NCBI GenBank assembly: GCA_017463615.1
Contig: JAFTOU010000018.1
Coordinates: 173,618-237,617 of the forward strand
Direction: 5' to 3'
DNA from: Alistipes sp.
GTDB lineage: Bacteria; Bacteroidota; Bacteroidia; Bacteroidales; Rikenellaceae
Length of the DNA: 64,000 bases
The notes beneath the pieces are model-generated. The model was not told the DNA's origin. It made no database searches and saw nothing but the letters and a program-made list of their open reading frames with translations. This document shows positions 26,012-35,179 of the stretch, in pieces; the first letter of the stretch is position 1; each line of letters starts with the position of its first letter. Position numbers and translations under genes: made by a program.

Positions 26012-27847
26012 TTAAGCGTTTAATACCTTATAAATCTCCTCTGGGTCGGTGGTGGTCTTGAGTGCCTCAAGTACCTCCTCGTCCTCCAATGCCTCACTTA
26101 CGCGAGCAAGCAGCTCCAAGTGCTCGTCACCCACGCCGGCGATACCGATGACAAGATATGCCTTCTCGCCATCAAAGTCTACGCCCTCAGGGTACTGCAC
26201 AACGGTGATACCCGAGCGCATAACCTGCTTCTTGGCACTCTCCGTACCGTGCGGAATGGCGATACCCATACCGAGGTAGGTGGTTGTAATCTTCTCGCGC
26301 TCTATCATCGCGTCTACATACTCCATCTGCACATAGCCACCCTTGACCAGCAACGAGCCAGCCTCGGCAATAGCCTCCCACTTATCCGCAGCCTTCGCGC
26401 CAACCTCTATGCCCGAGAGGGTAAGCACCGAGGAGGAGGTAGGAGTAACACCGCTAACAGTATCGTCCTCAGCCTCTGCAGCCTTGTCGCTACGCTTTGT
26501 AAGCTCCTCATAAAGGGCATCCAGAGCAGGGTCCTCAAGGAAGTTCTTGATAGATACGACCCTAACCTTCGGAGCATTGCCCTTAGCGCGAGAGACCAGA
26601 CCCTCCTGACAAACGACAATATCTGCATCCTCTGGGATAGAGTTTACCGACGAGTTGGAGACCTTGAGGTCAAGAGCCAGCGGCTCAATACGCTTACGGA
26701 AGCGGGTTGCACCCAGTGCGCTACTACCCATACCTGCATCGCAAGAGAATACGATATGGCGAGCCTTAGCAATATCGGCAGCACTCTCTGCATCGCGCTT
26801 ATACTTAGGCTTAAAGCGGTTCTCTGGCAGCGTGTCGCTCTCCTTAGCACCACGGCGCAGGATAAGAGCCGAGGTGAGGAAGGTCACTGTAGCAGCAATA
26901 AGCACCGCAGCAACATTTATAAGCGTCTTGCCCGATGCAGACATTATGATTACAGAGATAATACTACCTGGGGAGATAGGTCCGATAAGACCTGCGTGTG
27001 CAACGGTCATAAAGAGGATACTTGACGAAGCACCGAGAATCATCGGCAGGATAAGTATCGGACGGGCAAGCACATAAGGGTAGTAAATCTCGTGAATACC
27101 GCCGATAAACTGGATAAGCACCGCGCCCGGAGCAGAACTCTTAGCTGTACCCTTGCCGAAGCACCAGTATGCCATCAGCAGACCAAAGCCAGGGCCCGGA
27201 TTGGACTCAAGGAAGAAGATTATAGACTCGCCAAGCTCCTGCACCTGCACACTTCCAAGTGGAGTGAGGATGCCGTGGTTGATGGCGTTGTTGAGGAACA
27301 TAACCTTCGCAGGCTCAATGAATATAGAGACGAGCGGCAGCATGCTGTGGTCCTTGAGGTAGACAATACCACTCTCAAAGAGCTCTGTCAGCCACGATAT
27401 TGCCCCACCGATGCTCATATAGCCAACAATGGCGAGCAACATACCGATAATGCCGAGCGAGAAGTTGTTTACAAGCATCTCAAAGCCCGCACGAATCTTA
27501 CCCTCAACAGCCTTGTCAAATCGCTTGATTATCCACGCCGCAAGTGGACCCATAATCATTGCACCAATAAACATCGGCACATCTGTACCCACGATAACGC
27601 CCGCCGTAGCAATGGCACCGATAACACCACCACGCACACCTGCAACATTATGTCCCGCCGTGTAACCAATCAGCAGCGGAAGCATATAGGTGAGCATCGG
27701 GCTAACCAGCTTGGCAAGATGCTCGTTAGGAAACCATCCCGTTGGGATAAATAGAGCGGTAATAAGTCCCCACGCAATAAACGCACCAATATTGGGCATC
27801 ACCATCGCACTGAGCGCACGCCCAAAGTTCTGAATTTTATCTCTCAT
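26012..27847 (-). CDS. mtlA: PTS mannitol-type transporter, EIICBA
   Basis: 611 residues from the ATG at 27847 (MRDKIQNFGRAL); an upstream TTG frame lies before the promoter and is rejected. EIIC (residues 1-340) has the mannitol signature NIGAFIAWGLITALFIPTGW. EIIB has its phospho-cysteine in FSCDAGMGSSALG near residue 368. EIIA (about 470-611) has its phospho-histidine in IAIPHGTE near 531. The protein imports and phosphorylates a hexitol, most likely mannitol. It is first in the operon. No mtlD dehydrogenase is present here, so the product must be handled elsewhere. Confidence 0.92.
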   Translation of the reverse strand: MRDKIQNFGRALSAMVMPNIGAFIAWGLITALFIPTGWFPNEHLAKLVSPMLTYMLPLLIGYTAGHNVAGVRGGVIGAIATAGVIVGTDVPMFIGAMIMGPLAAWIIKRFDKAVEGKIRAGFEMLVNNFSLGIIGMLLAIVGYMSIGGAISWLTELFESGIVYLKDHSMLPLVSIFIEPAKVMFLNNAINHGILTPLGSVQVQELGESIIFFLESNPGPGFGLLMAYWCFGKGTAKSSAPGAVLIQFIGGIHEIYYPYVLARPILILPMILGASSSILFMTVAHAGLIGPISPGSIISVIIMSASGKTLINVAAVLIAATVTFLTSALILRRGAKESDTLPENRFKPKYKRDAESAADIAKARHIVFSCDAGMGSSALGATRFRKRIEPLALDLKVSNSSVNSIPEDADIVVCQEGLVSRAKGNAPKVRVVSIKNFLEDPALDALYEELTKRSDKAAEAEDDTVSGVTPTSSSVLTLSGIEVGAKAADKWEAIAEAGSLLVKGGYVQMEYVDAMIEREKITTTYLGMGIAIPHGTESAKKQVMRSGITVVQYPEGVDFDGEKAYLVIGIAGVGDEHLELLARVSEALEDEEVLEALKTTTDPEEIYKVLNA

Positions 27848-27884
27848 AGTTCTTTTTATAAAACTCTTGACAAATGTTATTCCA

Positions 27885-27892
27885 CAAAGATA
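27885..27892 (-). promoter_or_regulatory. -7 element of the PTS operon
   Basis: TATCTTTG on the minus strand, 38 bp upstream of the mtlA ATG. No good -33 TTTG is visible, which suggests that an activator is needed. The divergent Crp/Fnr gene is a candidate. Confidence 0.6.
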
Positions 27893-27957
27893 ATAAAAAA
27901 AATACAAGTTTGGTAAAAACTTCCACTTTTTTAGACTCTGTAATTACATATTTTTAT

Positions 27958-27965
27958 TAACTTTG
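27958..27965 (+). promoter_or_regulatory. -7 element of the Crp/Fnr gene
   Basis: TAACTTTG, 20 bp upstream of the ATG at 27986. It sits back to back with the mtlA promoter, so the 138-bp intergenic region probably holds shared operators. Confidence 0.5.
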
Positions 27966-27985
27966 TGTAGCTAATTTTTGGTCTT

Positions 27986-28519
27986 ATGACACTTGATACA
28001 TCGTTTATAAGGGAGGTACCACACATCACCAAGCGCTATCCCGCAAGGAGCAAGATACTAAATGCAGGAGAGTTTGCCAAGCATCTATTTATAATAAAAT
28101 CGGGTGCTGCCAGGATGTGGTTTAACAAGGATGGAAAAGATTGCACGCTACAATTCTTCCTGGAGGGAGAACCTATCTGTCTGTATGAAAGTCTTTTACG
28201 CGACGAGTCAAGCGAGTTTACCCTTGAGACCATAGAGCCCACAGAGGTGCTGGTCTTCTGCAAGGAGGATATTCTAGAGTATATCGCATCAAACCCGATG
28301 TTCAAGGATGAGATAATGCAGTCCATAATCGGCAAGATGGTCAATTATGTACACCTATTTTTATCAATGCAGATACACACCCCCGAGCAGAGATATGCCG
28401 AGTTGGTAAAGAATCGTCCTGACATCATCCATCGTATACCGCAGCGATACATAGCCTCGTTTCTAGGGATAACATCGGTATCGCTCAGCCGAATAAGAAG
28501 CCGAAAGCAGATACTATAA
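27986..28519 (+). CDS. Crp/Fnr family regulator, probable PTS regulator
   Basis: 177 residues. It is a paralogue of the gene at 18848 (same IIKSGAARMWFNKDGKDCTL and SFLGITSVSLSRIRSRK motifs). The N-terminal cNMP-like barrel and C-terminal winged helix are complete. It is divergent from the mtlA-ptsH-ptsI-galK operon with a shared 138-bp control region, so a role in its control is a reasonable inference. No cysteine cluster of Fnr type is visible, so it is not an oxygen sensor of that kind. Confidence 0.87.
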   Translation: MTLDTSFIREVPHITKRYPARSKILNAGEFAKHLFIIKSGAARMWFNKDGKDCTLQFFLEGEPICLYESLLRDESSEFTLETIEPTEVLVFCKEDILEYIASNPMFKDEIMQSIIGKMVNYVHLFLSMQIHTPEQRYAELVKNRPDIIHRIPQRYIASFLGITSVSLSRIRSRKQIL

Positions 28520-28523
28520 AAAC

Positions 28524-28553
28524 ACAGAGGTTGCGAAAATTTCGCAACCTCTG
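28524..28553 (-). terminator. Terminator hairpin
   Basis: A 13-bp perfect stem CAGAGGTTGCGAA/TTCGCAACCTCTG. On the minus strand it is followed by TGTTTTT, ending the lipoprotein gene at 28571. It may also block read-through from the Crp/Fnr gene. Confidence 0.8.
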
Positions 28554-28570
28554 CACTACCATTGGTGGCA

Positions 28571-30562
28571 TTAGTTCCACCAACCAGGGCCAAAGCCCCC
28601 GCCTCCATTTCCAGGACCTCCGCCAGGACCATTACTTTGACCAACTGTGGTAGTAGTGCCACTCGCTGTAAAGGTCCCCAACTGAGTGCCTGTAGTATAC
28701 AATCCATCTTCAAACCAACCATTCCAATTAACCGTATTTCCACTCAAAGAGCCTCCCGAGTAGACCGTATAGGTAGCGCCCGACTTTATATCCGGAGAGG
28801 AGAAGAAGAGTGACATACTACTCATTGTACGCGGAAGCTCATACTTAAGGATAGGATTACCCTCAGCATCGGTAATAACGAAGAGTTCGCCTGTCTTGGC
28901 AGATACGCCATTATAGATTACCGCCAACTGTGTACTTGAGCTGGAGGTAGATATAGCCGCACCACCAGTACCAATAAGAGTACCGCCTGTAACTATAAAG
29001 TTCTGGCTATTATCACAATCAAAACCCTCCTCAGGCGCCGCGCTGCCCGAAGCAATCACAAGACCGCCATTTATCCAAAGTTTTCCGTTGGAGTCAATGC
29101 CGTCATTATTGTCGGCAAAGGCAAACACTCGCCCACCATTCACCTCCATACCTGTAGGGCTATCGCCACCCACATTTATAGCGTCGTCGTAGGCATAAAC
29201 AAACACTTCGCCGTCGTTTATCGTAATCTTAGACTTACTCTCAAGGCCCTCAGAGCCATCACTCTTGCCAGTAACCTGTATATTGAGCAGACCTCCGTTG
29301 ATGGCAATCTCGCCATCAGCCTTCACGCCCTTAGGTGAACTATCAAGGTCAAGAGCTGCATTGTAGACATATTTACCGCCAGATGTCACCACATTGATTG
29401 TTCCGCCATCAATCGTCAGATTTCCATCCACATTCAGACCCTTGCCACCCTCGCCAGTGCTTACGCAGAGGATATCGCCAGCTGTGATTACCATATTACC
29501 GTCAGCCTTCATTCCCGCAGGCGAAGAGGTATCATTCTCATCCTCCTCGTAGATTGAGCCACCTGTTGTGTAGAGCTTCAGCAGACCTCCCTTGACAGTT
29601 ATGTCCGCATCGGAGCTGAGGCACTTACCCGCCTCGGCAGATGTCTTTGCCCAGATGTAGCCACCCAGCAGAGTTATACCCTCAGCCTTGAAACAGTTAT
29701 CGGCAACATCATTTACAGCCATGGTCACACCTGCTCGCACAGTGAGCGCCTTCTTAACCGATATGCCGTGCTTTTTCTCGCCATCTAACACCAGCAGACC
29801 GCTACCACTAACCACCACAGAACCTTTGCAGTAGAGCGCACCATTACGCTTCTCGTCTGAAGAGACAACGCCCTCAGGATAATACGCCTCATCACTCTGC
29901 GTAGGGGCATCACAGATATAGTTCTCCGCGCCATCAGCAAGGTGCAGATAGAGCGTAGAGCTATTCTGCACATTTATTGCGGCACTCTTGGCAGACTTGA
30001 TATAGAGCCCCTCAAGGGTAAGTTTCACCGCCGCATTGCCATAAATCTTTAGCTGACCATCCTCAGTCGCACCCTTAGCAATAACCTCTACCGCGCTACA
30101 ATCTGAGAGTTCCAGAGCTACATCCGCACCTGTAATGTAGTACTTTATTGCACTATTGGCAGTTGTCACCTCGGCTGAATTTTTTGAGTAGACAATAGTT
30201 ACCGTAGAGCCAAAATCTGTATTCTCCCAGTATGTCGCATCCCCGCTCACAACCACATCCAACGCCTTGTCAGTGGCAAGCAGACCGTCATATCCATTCT
30301 CTTCAATCGGAATCTCAGGCGTATAGTTCTCTACATCATTAGCCCCGGTGTTATTGTCCGCACCTCCGGTGTTCTGATCACCCTCAGTGTCCTCACCATT
30401 GCTTGCATCCTCGCTACCCTCTTCATCACCGCTCTGGTCACCCATACTCGGCACATCTGGCGATGATGGCAACTCTGGTTCAGAGTTATCTGTACACGCA
30501 AATAGAGCGACTGCCAACAGACTCAAAATAACACCCTTAATAATAAATTTCATTTTCTCCAT
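28571..30562 (-). CDS. Cthe_2159-like carbohydrate-binding beta-helix lipoprotein
   Basis: 663 residues. A lipoprotein signal (lipobox ALFAC) is followed by a disordered acidic linker (Asp/Glu/Asn/Gly, residues 25-85), then a long right-handed beta-helix with repeating GG-x-I turns (LTIDGGTINVVTSGG, ITINDGEVFVYAYDD). The family (carbohydrate-binding domain Cthe_2159, DUF4353) binds polysaccharides such as pectate and cellulose. The tail is Gly-rich and ends in GPGWWN. It is surface or periplasmic. A promoter TATCTTTG is at 30627-30634. Confidence 0.82.
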   Translation of the reverse strand: MEKMKFIIKGVILSLLAVALFACTDNSEPELPSSPDVPSMGDQSGDEEGSEDASNGEDTEGDQNTGGADNNTGANDVENYTPEIPIEENGYDGLLATDKALDVVVSGDATYWENTDFGSTVTIVYSKNSAEVTTANSAIKYYITGADVALELSDCSAVEVIAKGATEDGQLKIYGNAAVKLTLEGLYIKSAKSAAINVQNSSTLYLHLADGAENYICDAPTQSDEAYYPEGVVSSDEKRNGALYCKGSVVVSGSGLLVLDGEKKHGISVKKALTVRAGVTMAVNDVADNCFKAEGITLLGGYIWAKTSAEAGKCLSSDADITVKGGLLKLYTTGGSIYEEDENDTSSPAGMKADGNMVITAGDILCVSTGEGGKGLNVDGNLTIDGGTINVVTSGGKYVYNAALDLDSSPKGVKADGEIAINGGLLNIQVTGKSDGSEGLESKSKITINDGEVFVYAYDDAINVGGDSPTGMEVNGGRVFAFADNNDGIDSNGKLWINGGLVIASGSAAPEEGFDCDNSQNFIVTGGTLIGTGGAAISTSSSSTQLAVIYNGVSAKTGELFVITDAEGNPILKYELPRTMSSMSLFFSSPDIKSGATYTVYSGGSLSGNTVNWNGWFEDGLYTTGTQLGTFTASGTTTTVGQSNGPGGGPGNGGGGFGPGWWN

Positions 30563-30626
30563 ACCTCACACAATTATTATTAAATTCTATCAATTGTTTG
30601 CGCATTTTACACGCCTACACTTGTGA

Positions 30627-30658
30627 CAAAGATACAACAGAGCAACCTCTCCCTGCAA
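30627..30658 (-). promoter_or_regulatory. Promoter of the beta-helix lipoprotein gene
   Basis: ATTG-like -33 near 30655-30658 and TATCTTTG at 30627-30634 on the minus strand, with a 65-bp leader. Confidence 0.6.
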
Positions 30659-30925
30659 TAACATTTGTTAAAAAAACGCAGGATTGGCTGTTGGCTCGCC
30701 TACGGCGACCCTTCCTCCTCGCGGCTCGGCATAGCAAACAAGTTTGCTCTGCTCTCGCTCCGCAGCGTACTGGTTAATCCGCCTAAAGGCGGCTTTTCCT
30801 CCTCGCGGCTCGGCAGAGCAAACAAGTTTGCTCTGCTCTCGCTCCGCAGCGTCGGTTGGCTTTTTAGAGGTATTTTTATTAAGGGCTATTAAAGAGAATT
30901 AAGGGTTACTAATGGTCGCTGGCGC
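30656..30925 (+). repeat. Family B modular repeat, copy 3 (double GC-rich module)
   Basis: Contains AATAACATTTGTTAA, one heptamer pair, and two tandem GC-rich modules, each with CCTCCTCGCGGCTCGGCA, a CAAACAAGTTTG palindrome and CTCGCTCCGCAGCG. It then has GTTGGCTTTTTAGAGG. It does not adjoin a stop codon, unlike copies 1, 2, 4 and 5. Confidence 0.7.
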
Positions 30926-30928
30926 GAC

Positions 30929-30970
30929 GCTACGCAGAAACGAGGTTATACTTTCGGCTTGCACCGTCGC
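30929..30970 (+). repeat. Family D short repeat, copy 1
   Basis: GCTACGCAGAAACGAGG followed after a short variable stretch by CTTGCACCGTCG. The same two blocks with similar spacing occur at 59612-59653. Confidence 0.6.
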
Positions 30971-30987
30971 CTATTCTCTGCACACCC

Positions 30988-31119
30988 TATTTTCGCGTCA
31001 GAAGGCGGTAGATACCACGCTCGGCAAAAAAATCCGACGATGGATAGTACTAAAGCGTACAGCCATTGTCGGATTTTTTTGTTAGCGGAAGTAGGTATCC
31101 GCCTTATCACGCGAAAATA
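30988..31119 (+). repeat. Family A structured repeat, copy 2
   Basis: 132 bp. Arms TATTTTCGCGT/ACGCGAAAATA; inner stem AAGGCGG/CCGCCTT; apical stem AAAAAAATCCGAC/GTCGGATTTTTTT; tip GTAC-TAAAGC-GTAC with the ATA/AG internal loop. The right arm ends directly at the stop codon (31120-31122) of the TPR protein gene on the minus strand. Confidence 0.87.
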
Positions 31120-32460
31120 TTACTCAAGACCCTTAAGCTTCTTATACTCAGCGTTGTACTTATTGTACTTATCCATTACACCCGGCTCCTCGCGGAGAAG
31201 GAAGCATACCTCCTTAAGAATCTGAACGCAGTCAGGGTTCTGTGGGTTAAGCTCGTGTGCCTTCTCAAGGTAAGGGATAGAGTCCATGTATACTGAGCGA
31301 ACCTTCTTACGCTCTGCCATATACTCATCCTGGCTGGTGAATGAGTCAAGCTTCTGGTTGAAGAGGCGGTTCTCGTGCTCAGCCTTCTCTACATAGAAGT
31401 AGCCGATGTAGAAGTTAGTGTCGTAGTCGTTTGGCTTAAGCTCATCAATCTTCTTGAAAGAGGTGATGCACTCGTCAAAGTTCTTAAGCTTGTAGAACAC
31501 ACGACCGCGGCCGAACCAGAGGTCTGGGTTATCTGGAGTCTCTGCGAGGAAACGGTCAATCATAGTAACGAGCTCTGCAGGGTCACCAACGCCCTCCTCA
31601 GCAGTGTAGAGAGACATCAGACCGTCAAGAATCTTGTCGTTCTTTGGGAACTTCTCAATACCCTCAAGCAGGATATTCTTAGCCTTAACAAGGTTCTCCT
31701 TATTCTCCTCGCGCTGGCCATAGTAGCAGTGGAAGAGGTAGTAGTAGAGGTTACCTGTCTCATCTACATAACCCAGCTCGCGAGCCTTATTGAGGTAGGT
31801 CTCACCATCCTTGAAGTACTGATACTTCTCAGCACCGAGGAATGCAGACATCTGACCTGCGAAGAAGTAGTACTTAGGGTCTACCTGAGAGTAAACCTTA
31901 GTATCCTGGAGCTTTGCAGCCTTAACGAAGGCGTCAATAGCTACTGCATAGTCAGGGATGTAGGTAGAGATCTCACCCAGCTGAGAGTAGTAGTTGATAG
32001 TGAGGTCAAGCACTGGCTTTACCTTGCTTACAGCCTTAGCGTCAAGCTCTATAGCCTTAGTTGCAGCCTGATAAACAACCTCAAACAGACCCTCCTTAAT
32101 CTCGCGAGTCTGCTCCCACGCAACTACGCGGTTCTCGCTCATATACACCTTAACCCAAGGGTATACCCAAATCTGACGGCCCTGCTCGTCTGCAGTAGTC
32201 TCCTTAGGCTCGCCCATGGTGTAACGCAAGAATGTTGCGTCCAGAGATGTTGAGAGCGCCTTTGTAGGCTCCATCAGCGCATCTGCATAGGTCTTTGCGC
32301 GGTTTACCCACACTGAAGACTTAGCTGCCTTCTTCTCAATCTTAATTTCAGCGTCGCTCTTGCTCAACTTTGCAAGGGTAGACTCTGCGTTAATTTTCTG
32401 TGCGGTAGCTGGAACAACCATTGCCATTGCGGCTGCTACCATCAAGATAAACTTTTTCAT
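31120..32460 (-). CDS. Exported tetratricopeptide-repeat protein
   Basis: 446 residues. The signal peptide ends at VPATAQ. The C-terminal two thirds contain TPR-like helical pairs, for example NPDLWFGRGRVFYKLKNF, DYDTNFYIGYFYVEKA and KAHELNPQNPDC, spaced about 34 residues. It is likely periplasmic and a protein-interaction scaffold; the function is unknown. It follows gyrA by 18 bp on the same strand and is probably co-transcribed with it, an odd pairing of envelope and DNA functions. Confidence 0.8.
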   Translation of the reverse strand: MKKFILMVAAAMAMVVPATAQKINAESTLAKLSKSDAEIKIEKKAAKSSVWVNRAKTYADALMEPTKALSTSLDATFLRYTMGEPKETTADEQGRQIWVYPWVKVYMSENRVVAWEQTREIKEGLFEVVYQAATKAIELDAKAVSKVKPVLDLTINYYSQLGEISTYIPDYAVAIDAFVKAAKLQDTKVYSQVDPKYYFFAGQMSAFLGAEKYQYFKDGETYLNKARELGYVDETGNLYYYLFHCYYGQREENKENLVKAKNILLEGIEKFPKNDKILDGLMSLYTAEEGVGDPAELVTMIDRFLAETPDNPDLWFGRGRVFYKLKNFDECITSFKKIDELKPNDYDTNFYIGYFYVEKAEHENRLFNQKLDSFTSQDEYMAERKKVRSVYMDSIPYLEKAHELNPQNPDCVQILKEVCFLLREEPGVMDKYNKYNAEYKKLKGLE

Positions 32461-32478
32461 AATATTAAAAATTGGTTT

Positions 32479-35055
32479 TTAATTATTGTTTTCACTCTCT
32501 ACAGTCTCTGCTACCGGCTGTGCGTTCTCAGCACCCTCCGTAGCCTCTACTGCTACAACCTCAGCGCCCTCCGCAAGCTCGGTCTCCTCCTCGCTCTTTG
32601 GTACTGCCATAACTGAGGCGATGCTATCGCCCTCGCGCAGGTTGATAATCTTCACACCCTGGGTTGCACGACCCGCAAGGCGAATCTGCTCTACAGCGGT
32701 GCGGATAGTAAGACCCGAGCGGTTGATAATCATCAGGTCGTTCTGGTCGGTAACTGCCTGGATAGATATCAGCTTACCAGTCTTCTCGGTGATGCTGATG
32801 GTCTTAACACCCTTACCACCACGATTGGTTACGCGATACTCATCAAGGTCGGTACGCTTACCAAAGCCATTCTCTGAAAGAACGAGTACATCCTGCTGCG
32901 AGTCTGGCTCAATGCAGATCATACCTACAGCCTCGTTGCCATCCTCCAATGTGATACCGCGAACACCCATACTTACACGACCCACAGGGCGGACAATCTC
33001 CTCGTTGAAGCGGATAGCCTTACCCTCGCGCGAAGCAATCATAACCTCAGCCTTTCCGCTGGTCAGCTTTGCCTCAATAAGCTGGTCATCCTCACGGATA
33101 ACAATCGCATTGACACCATTTGCACGAGGACGAGAGTACGCCTCCAGCTTAGTCTTCTTGATTGTTCCGTTCTTGGTACACATTATAATAAAGTTGTTCT
33201 CCACATACTCTGCATCGTTCAGACGCTTGCAGTTGATGTATGCGCGAACCTTATCGTCTGGCTCAATCTGGATGACATTTTGTATTGCCCTTCCCTTAGA
33301 AGAACGAGTACCCTCCGGAATTTCGTATACTTTGAGCCAATAACAACGACCCTTTTCTGTGAAAAGCATCATTGTATTGTGCATTGAAGCCACATAGATG
33401 TGCTCAATAAAGTCCTCATCGCGCGTTGCACTACCCTTAGCACCTACGCCGCCACGGTTCTGTGTACGGTACTCAGAGAGGGATGTACGCTTGATGTAGC
33501 CGAGGTGAGAGATGGTGATAACCATATCCTCGTCAGCATAGAAGTCCTCTGGATTAAACTCCTCCGAAGAGTAGACAATCTCTGAACGACGCTCGTCGGC
33601 ATAGTTCTCGCGAACCTCAATAAGCTCCTCCTTAACAATCTGAAGCTGACGCTCCTCGCTTGCAAGGATAGCGGTATACTCGGCGATATTTGCCTCCAGA
33701 GCATCGCGCTCGGAAGTGAGCTTGCCGTGCTCCAGACCTGTCAGAGCACCCAGACGCATAGCCACAATAGCGGCAGCCTGAAGCTCCGAGAGGTTAAACT
33801 TCTCCATCAACGCCTGACGCGCATCCTCTGGGGTACGCTGTGCGCGGATGGTGTGTACAACCTCGTCAATATTATCCTGAGCGATAAGCAGACCCTGAAC
33901 GATGTGCAGACGGTCCTGAGCAACCTTAAGGTCGTGCTGTGTACGGCGAACAACAACCTCGTGACGGTGGTCTACGAAGTGAGCGATAAGCTGCTTGAGG
34001 TTCAGAAGCTCCGGACGGCCATTTACCAGTGCGATATTATTCACTGCAAATGATGACTGGAGAGCAGTGTGCTTGAAGAGCATATTTACCACCACATTTG
34101 CCACTGCATCCTGCTTGAGCATAACCACCAGACGAACACCATCGCGGTCGGATGACTCGTCGTTCACATCGGCAATACCCTCAATCTTACCATCCTTAAT
34201 CAGCTTGGCAATGCTATCGCAAAGCTCGTCCTTACGCACCATATATGGCATCTCGGTAAAGACAATCTGCTGACGGTTCTTTACGGTCTCAATCTCGTAC
34301 TTTGCACGGATAACCACGCGGCCACGACCTGTGAGCAGAGCCTCCTTGATACCTGCGTAACCGTAGAGGATACCGCCCGTTGGGAAGTCTGGACCCTTGA
34401 CAAAGTGGAGCAGCTCCTCGCACTCGCACTCTGGGTTATCAATATATGCGCAGCAAGCATCTACAACCTCGCCCAGATTATGCGGAGCCATATTGGTTGC
34501 CATACCTACCGCAATACCACTTGCGCCATTTACCAGCAACAACGGAATCTTTGTAGGCAGAACAGTTGGCTCAAGCTCCTCGCCATCAAAGTTTGGAGTC
34601 CAGTCAATAGTCTGCTTGTCAATATCGGCCATAACCTCTGCCGAAATCTTCTGCAGGCGAGCCTCGGTATAACGCATAGCCGCAGGAGAGTCGCCATCCA
34701 TAGAACCGAAGTTACCCTGACCATCCACAAGTGGATAACGCATAGCCCAGTCCTGAGCCATACGACACATAGCATCGTATACCGAAGAGTCGCCATGTGG
34801 GTGGAACTTACCCAGCACATCTCCGACGATACGCGCACTCTTACGAGTCTCCTTGTCGTGATACAGATGCAGGTGCTCGCTCATATCAAAGAGGATACGG
34901 CGGTGTACGGGCTTGAGTCCGTCTCTTACATCTGGCAATGCACGAGAGACAATTACCGACATCGAGTAGTTGATGTAGGCGGTCTTCATCTGCTCCTCGA
35001 TATTTACCTTATCGATTCTGCCGACAAGACCCTTGTTCATTTCTTCCATTTCCAT
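32479..35055 (-). CDS. gyrA: DNA gyrase subunit A
   Basis: 858 residues. The breakage-reunion domain has the catalytic tyrosine in AMRYTEARL (Tyr129). The quinolone region [10 protein letters not shown] keeps Ser90 and Asp94, equivalent to E. coli Ser83 and Asp87, so the usual resistance changes are absent. The C-terminal domain carries the GyrA-box-like NRGGKGVK. The last 30 residues are an acidic tail rich in Glu and Ala. With GyrB it introduces negative supercoils. A promoter -7 box TATTTTTG is at 35096-35103. Confidence 0.96.
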   Translation of the reverse strand: MEMEEMNKGLVGRIDKVNIEEQMKTAYINYSMSVIVSRALPDVRDGLKPVHRRILFDMSEHLHLYHDKETRKSARIVGDVLGKFHPHGDSSVYDAMCRMAQDWAMRYPLVDGQGNFGSMDGDSPAAMRYTEARLQKISAEVMADIDKQTIDWTPNFDGEELEPTVLPTKIPLLLVNGASGIAVGMATNMAPHNLGEVVDACCAYIDNPECECEELLHFVKGPDFPTGGILYGYAGIKEALLTGRGRVVIRAKYEIETVKNRQQIVFTEMPYMVRKDELCDSIAKLIKDGKIEGIADVNDESSDRDGVRLVVMLKQDAVANVVVNMLFKHTALQSSFAVNNIALVNGRPELLNLKQLIAHFVDHRHEVVVRRTQHDLKVAQDRLHIVQGLLIAQDNIDEVVHTIRAQRTPEDARQALMEKFNLSELQAAAIVAMRLGALTGLEHGKLTSERDALEANIAEYTAILASEERQLQIVKEELIEVRENYADERRSEIVYSSEEFNPEDFYADEDMVITISHLGYIKRTSLSEYRTQNRGGVGAKGSATRDEDFIEHIYVASMHNTMMLFTEKGRCYWLKVYEIPEGTRSSKGRAIQNVIQIEPDDKVRAYINCKRLNDAEYVENNFIIMCTKNGTIKKTKLEAYSRPRANGVNAIVIREDDQLIEAKLTSGKAEVMIASREGKAIRFNEEIVRPVGRVSMGVRGITLEDGNEAVGMICIEPDSQQDVLVLSENGFGKRTDLDEYRVTNRGGKGVKTISITEKTGKLISIQAVTDQNDLMIINRSGLTIRTAVEQIRLAGRATQGVKIINLREGDSIASVMAVPKSEEETELAEGAEVVAVEATEGAENAQPVAETVESENNN

Positions 35056-35095
35056 AATATTAGTTTAGTATTCTTTGTTCTCTAAAATACACGCG

Positions 35096-35103
35096 CAAAA
35101 ATA
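35096..35103 (-). promoter_or_regulatory. -7 element of gyrA
   Basis: TATTTTTG on the minus strand with an ATTG at 35124-35127, 20 bp upstream, matching the Bacteroidota pattern loosely. Confidence 0.6.
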
Positions 35104-35179
35104 GCGAAAATTTTTGATTTGAGCAATTTTACTCCAATCTTTTCGCGTCTTAAATATGTAAAGAGTGTAAATTTTGCGA

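Noticed and set aside
32479-35055. Fluoroquinolone-resistance mutation in gyrA
   Set aside because: Ser90 and Asp94, the equivalents of E. coli Ser83 and Asp87, are both unchanged.
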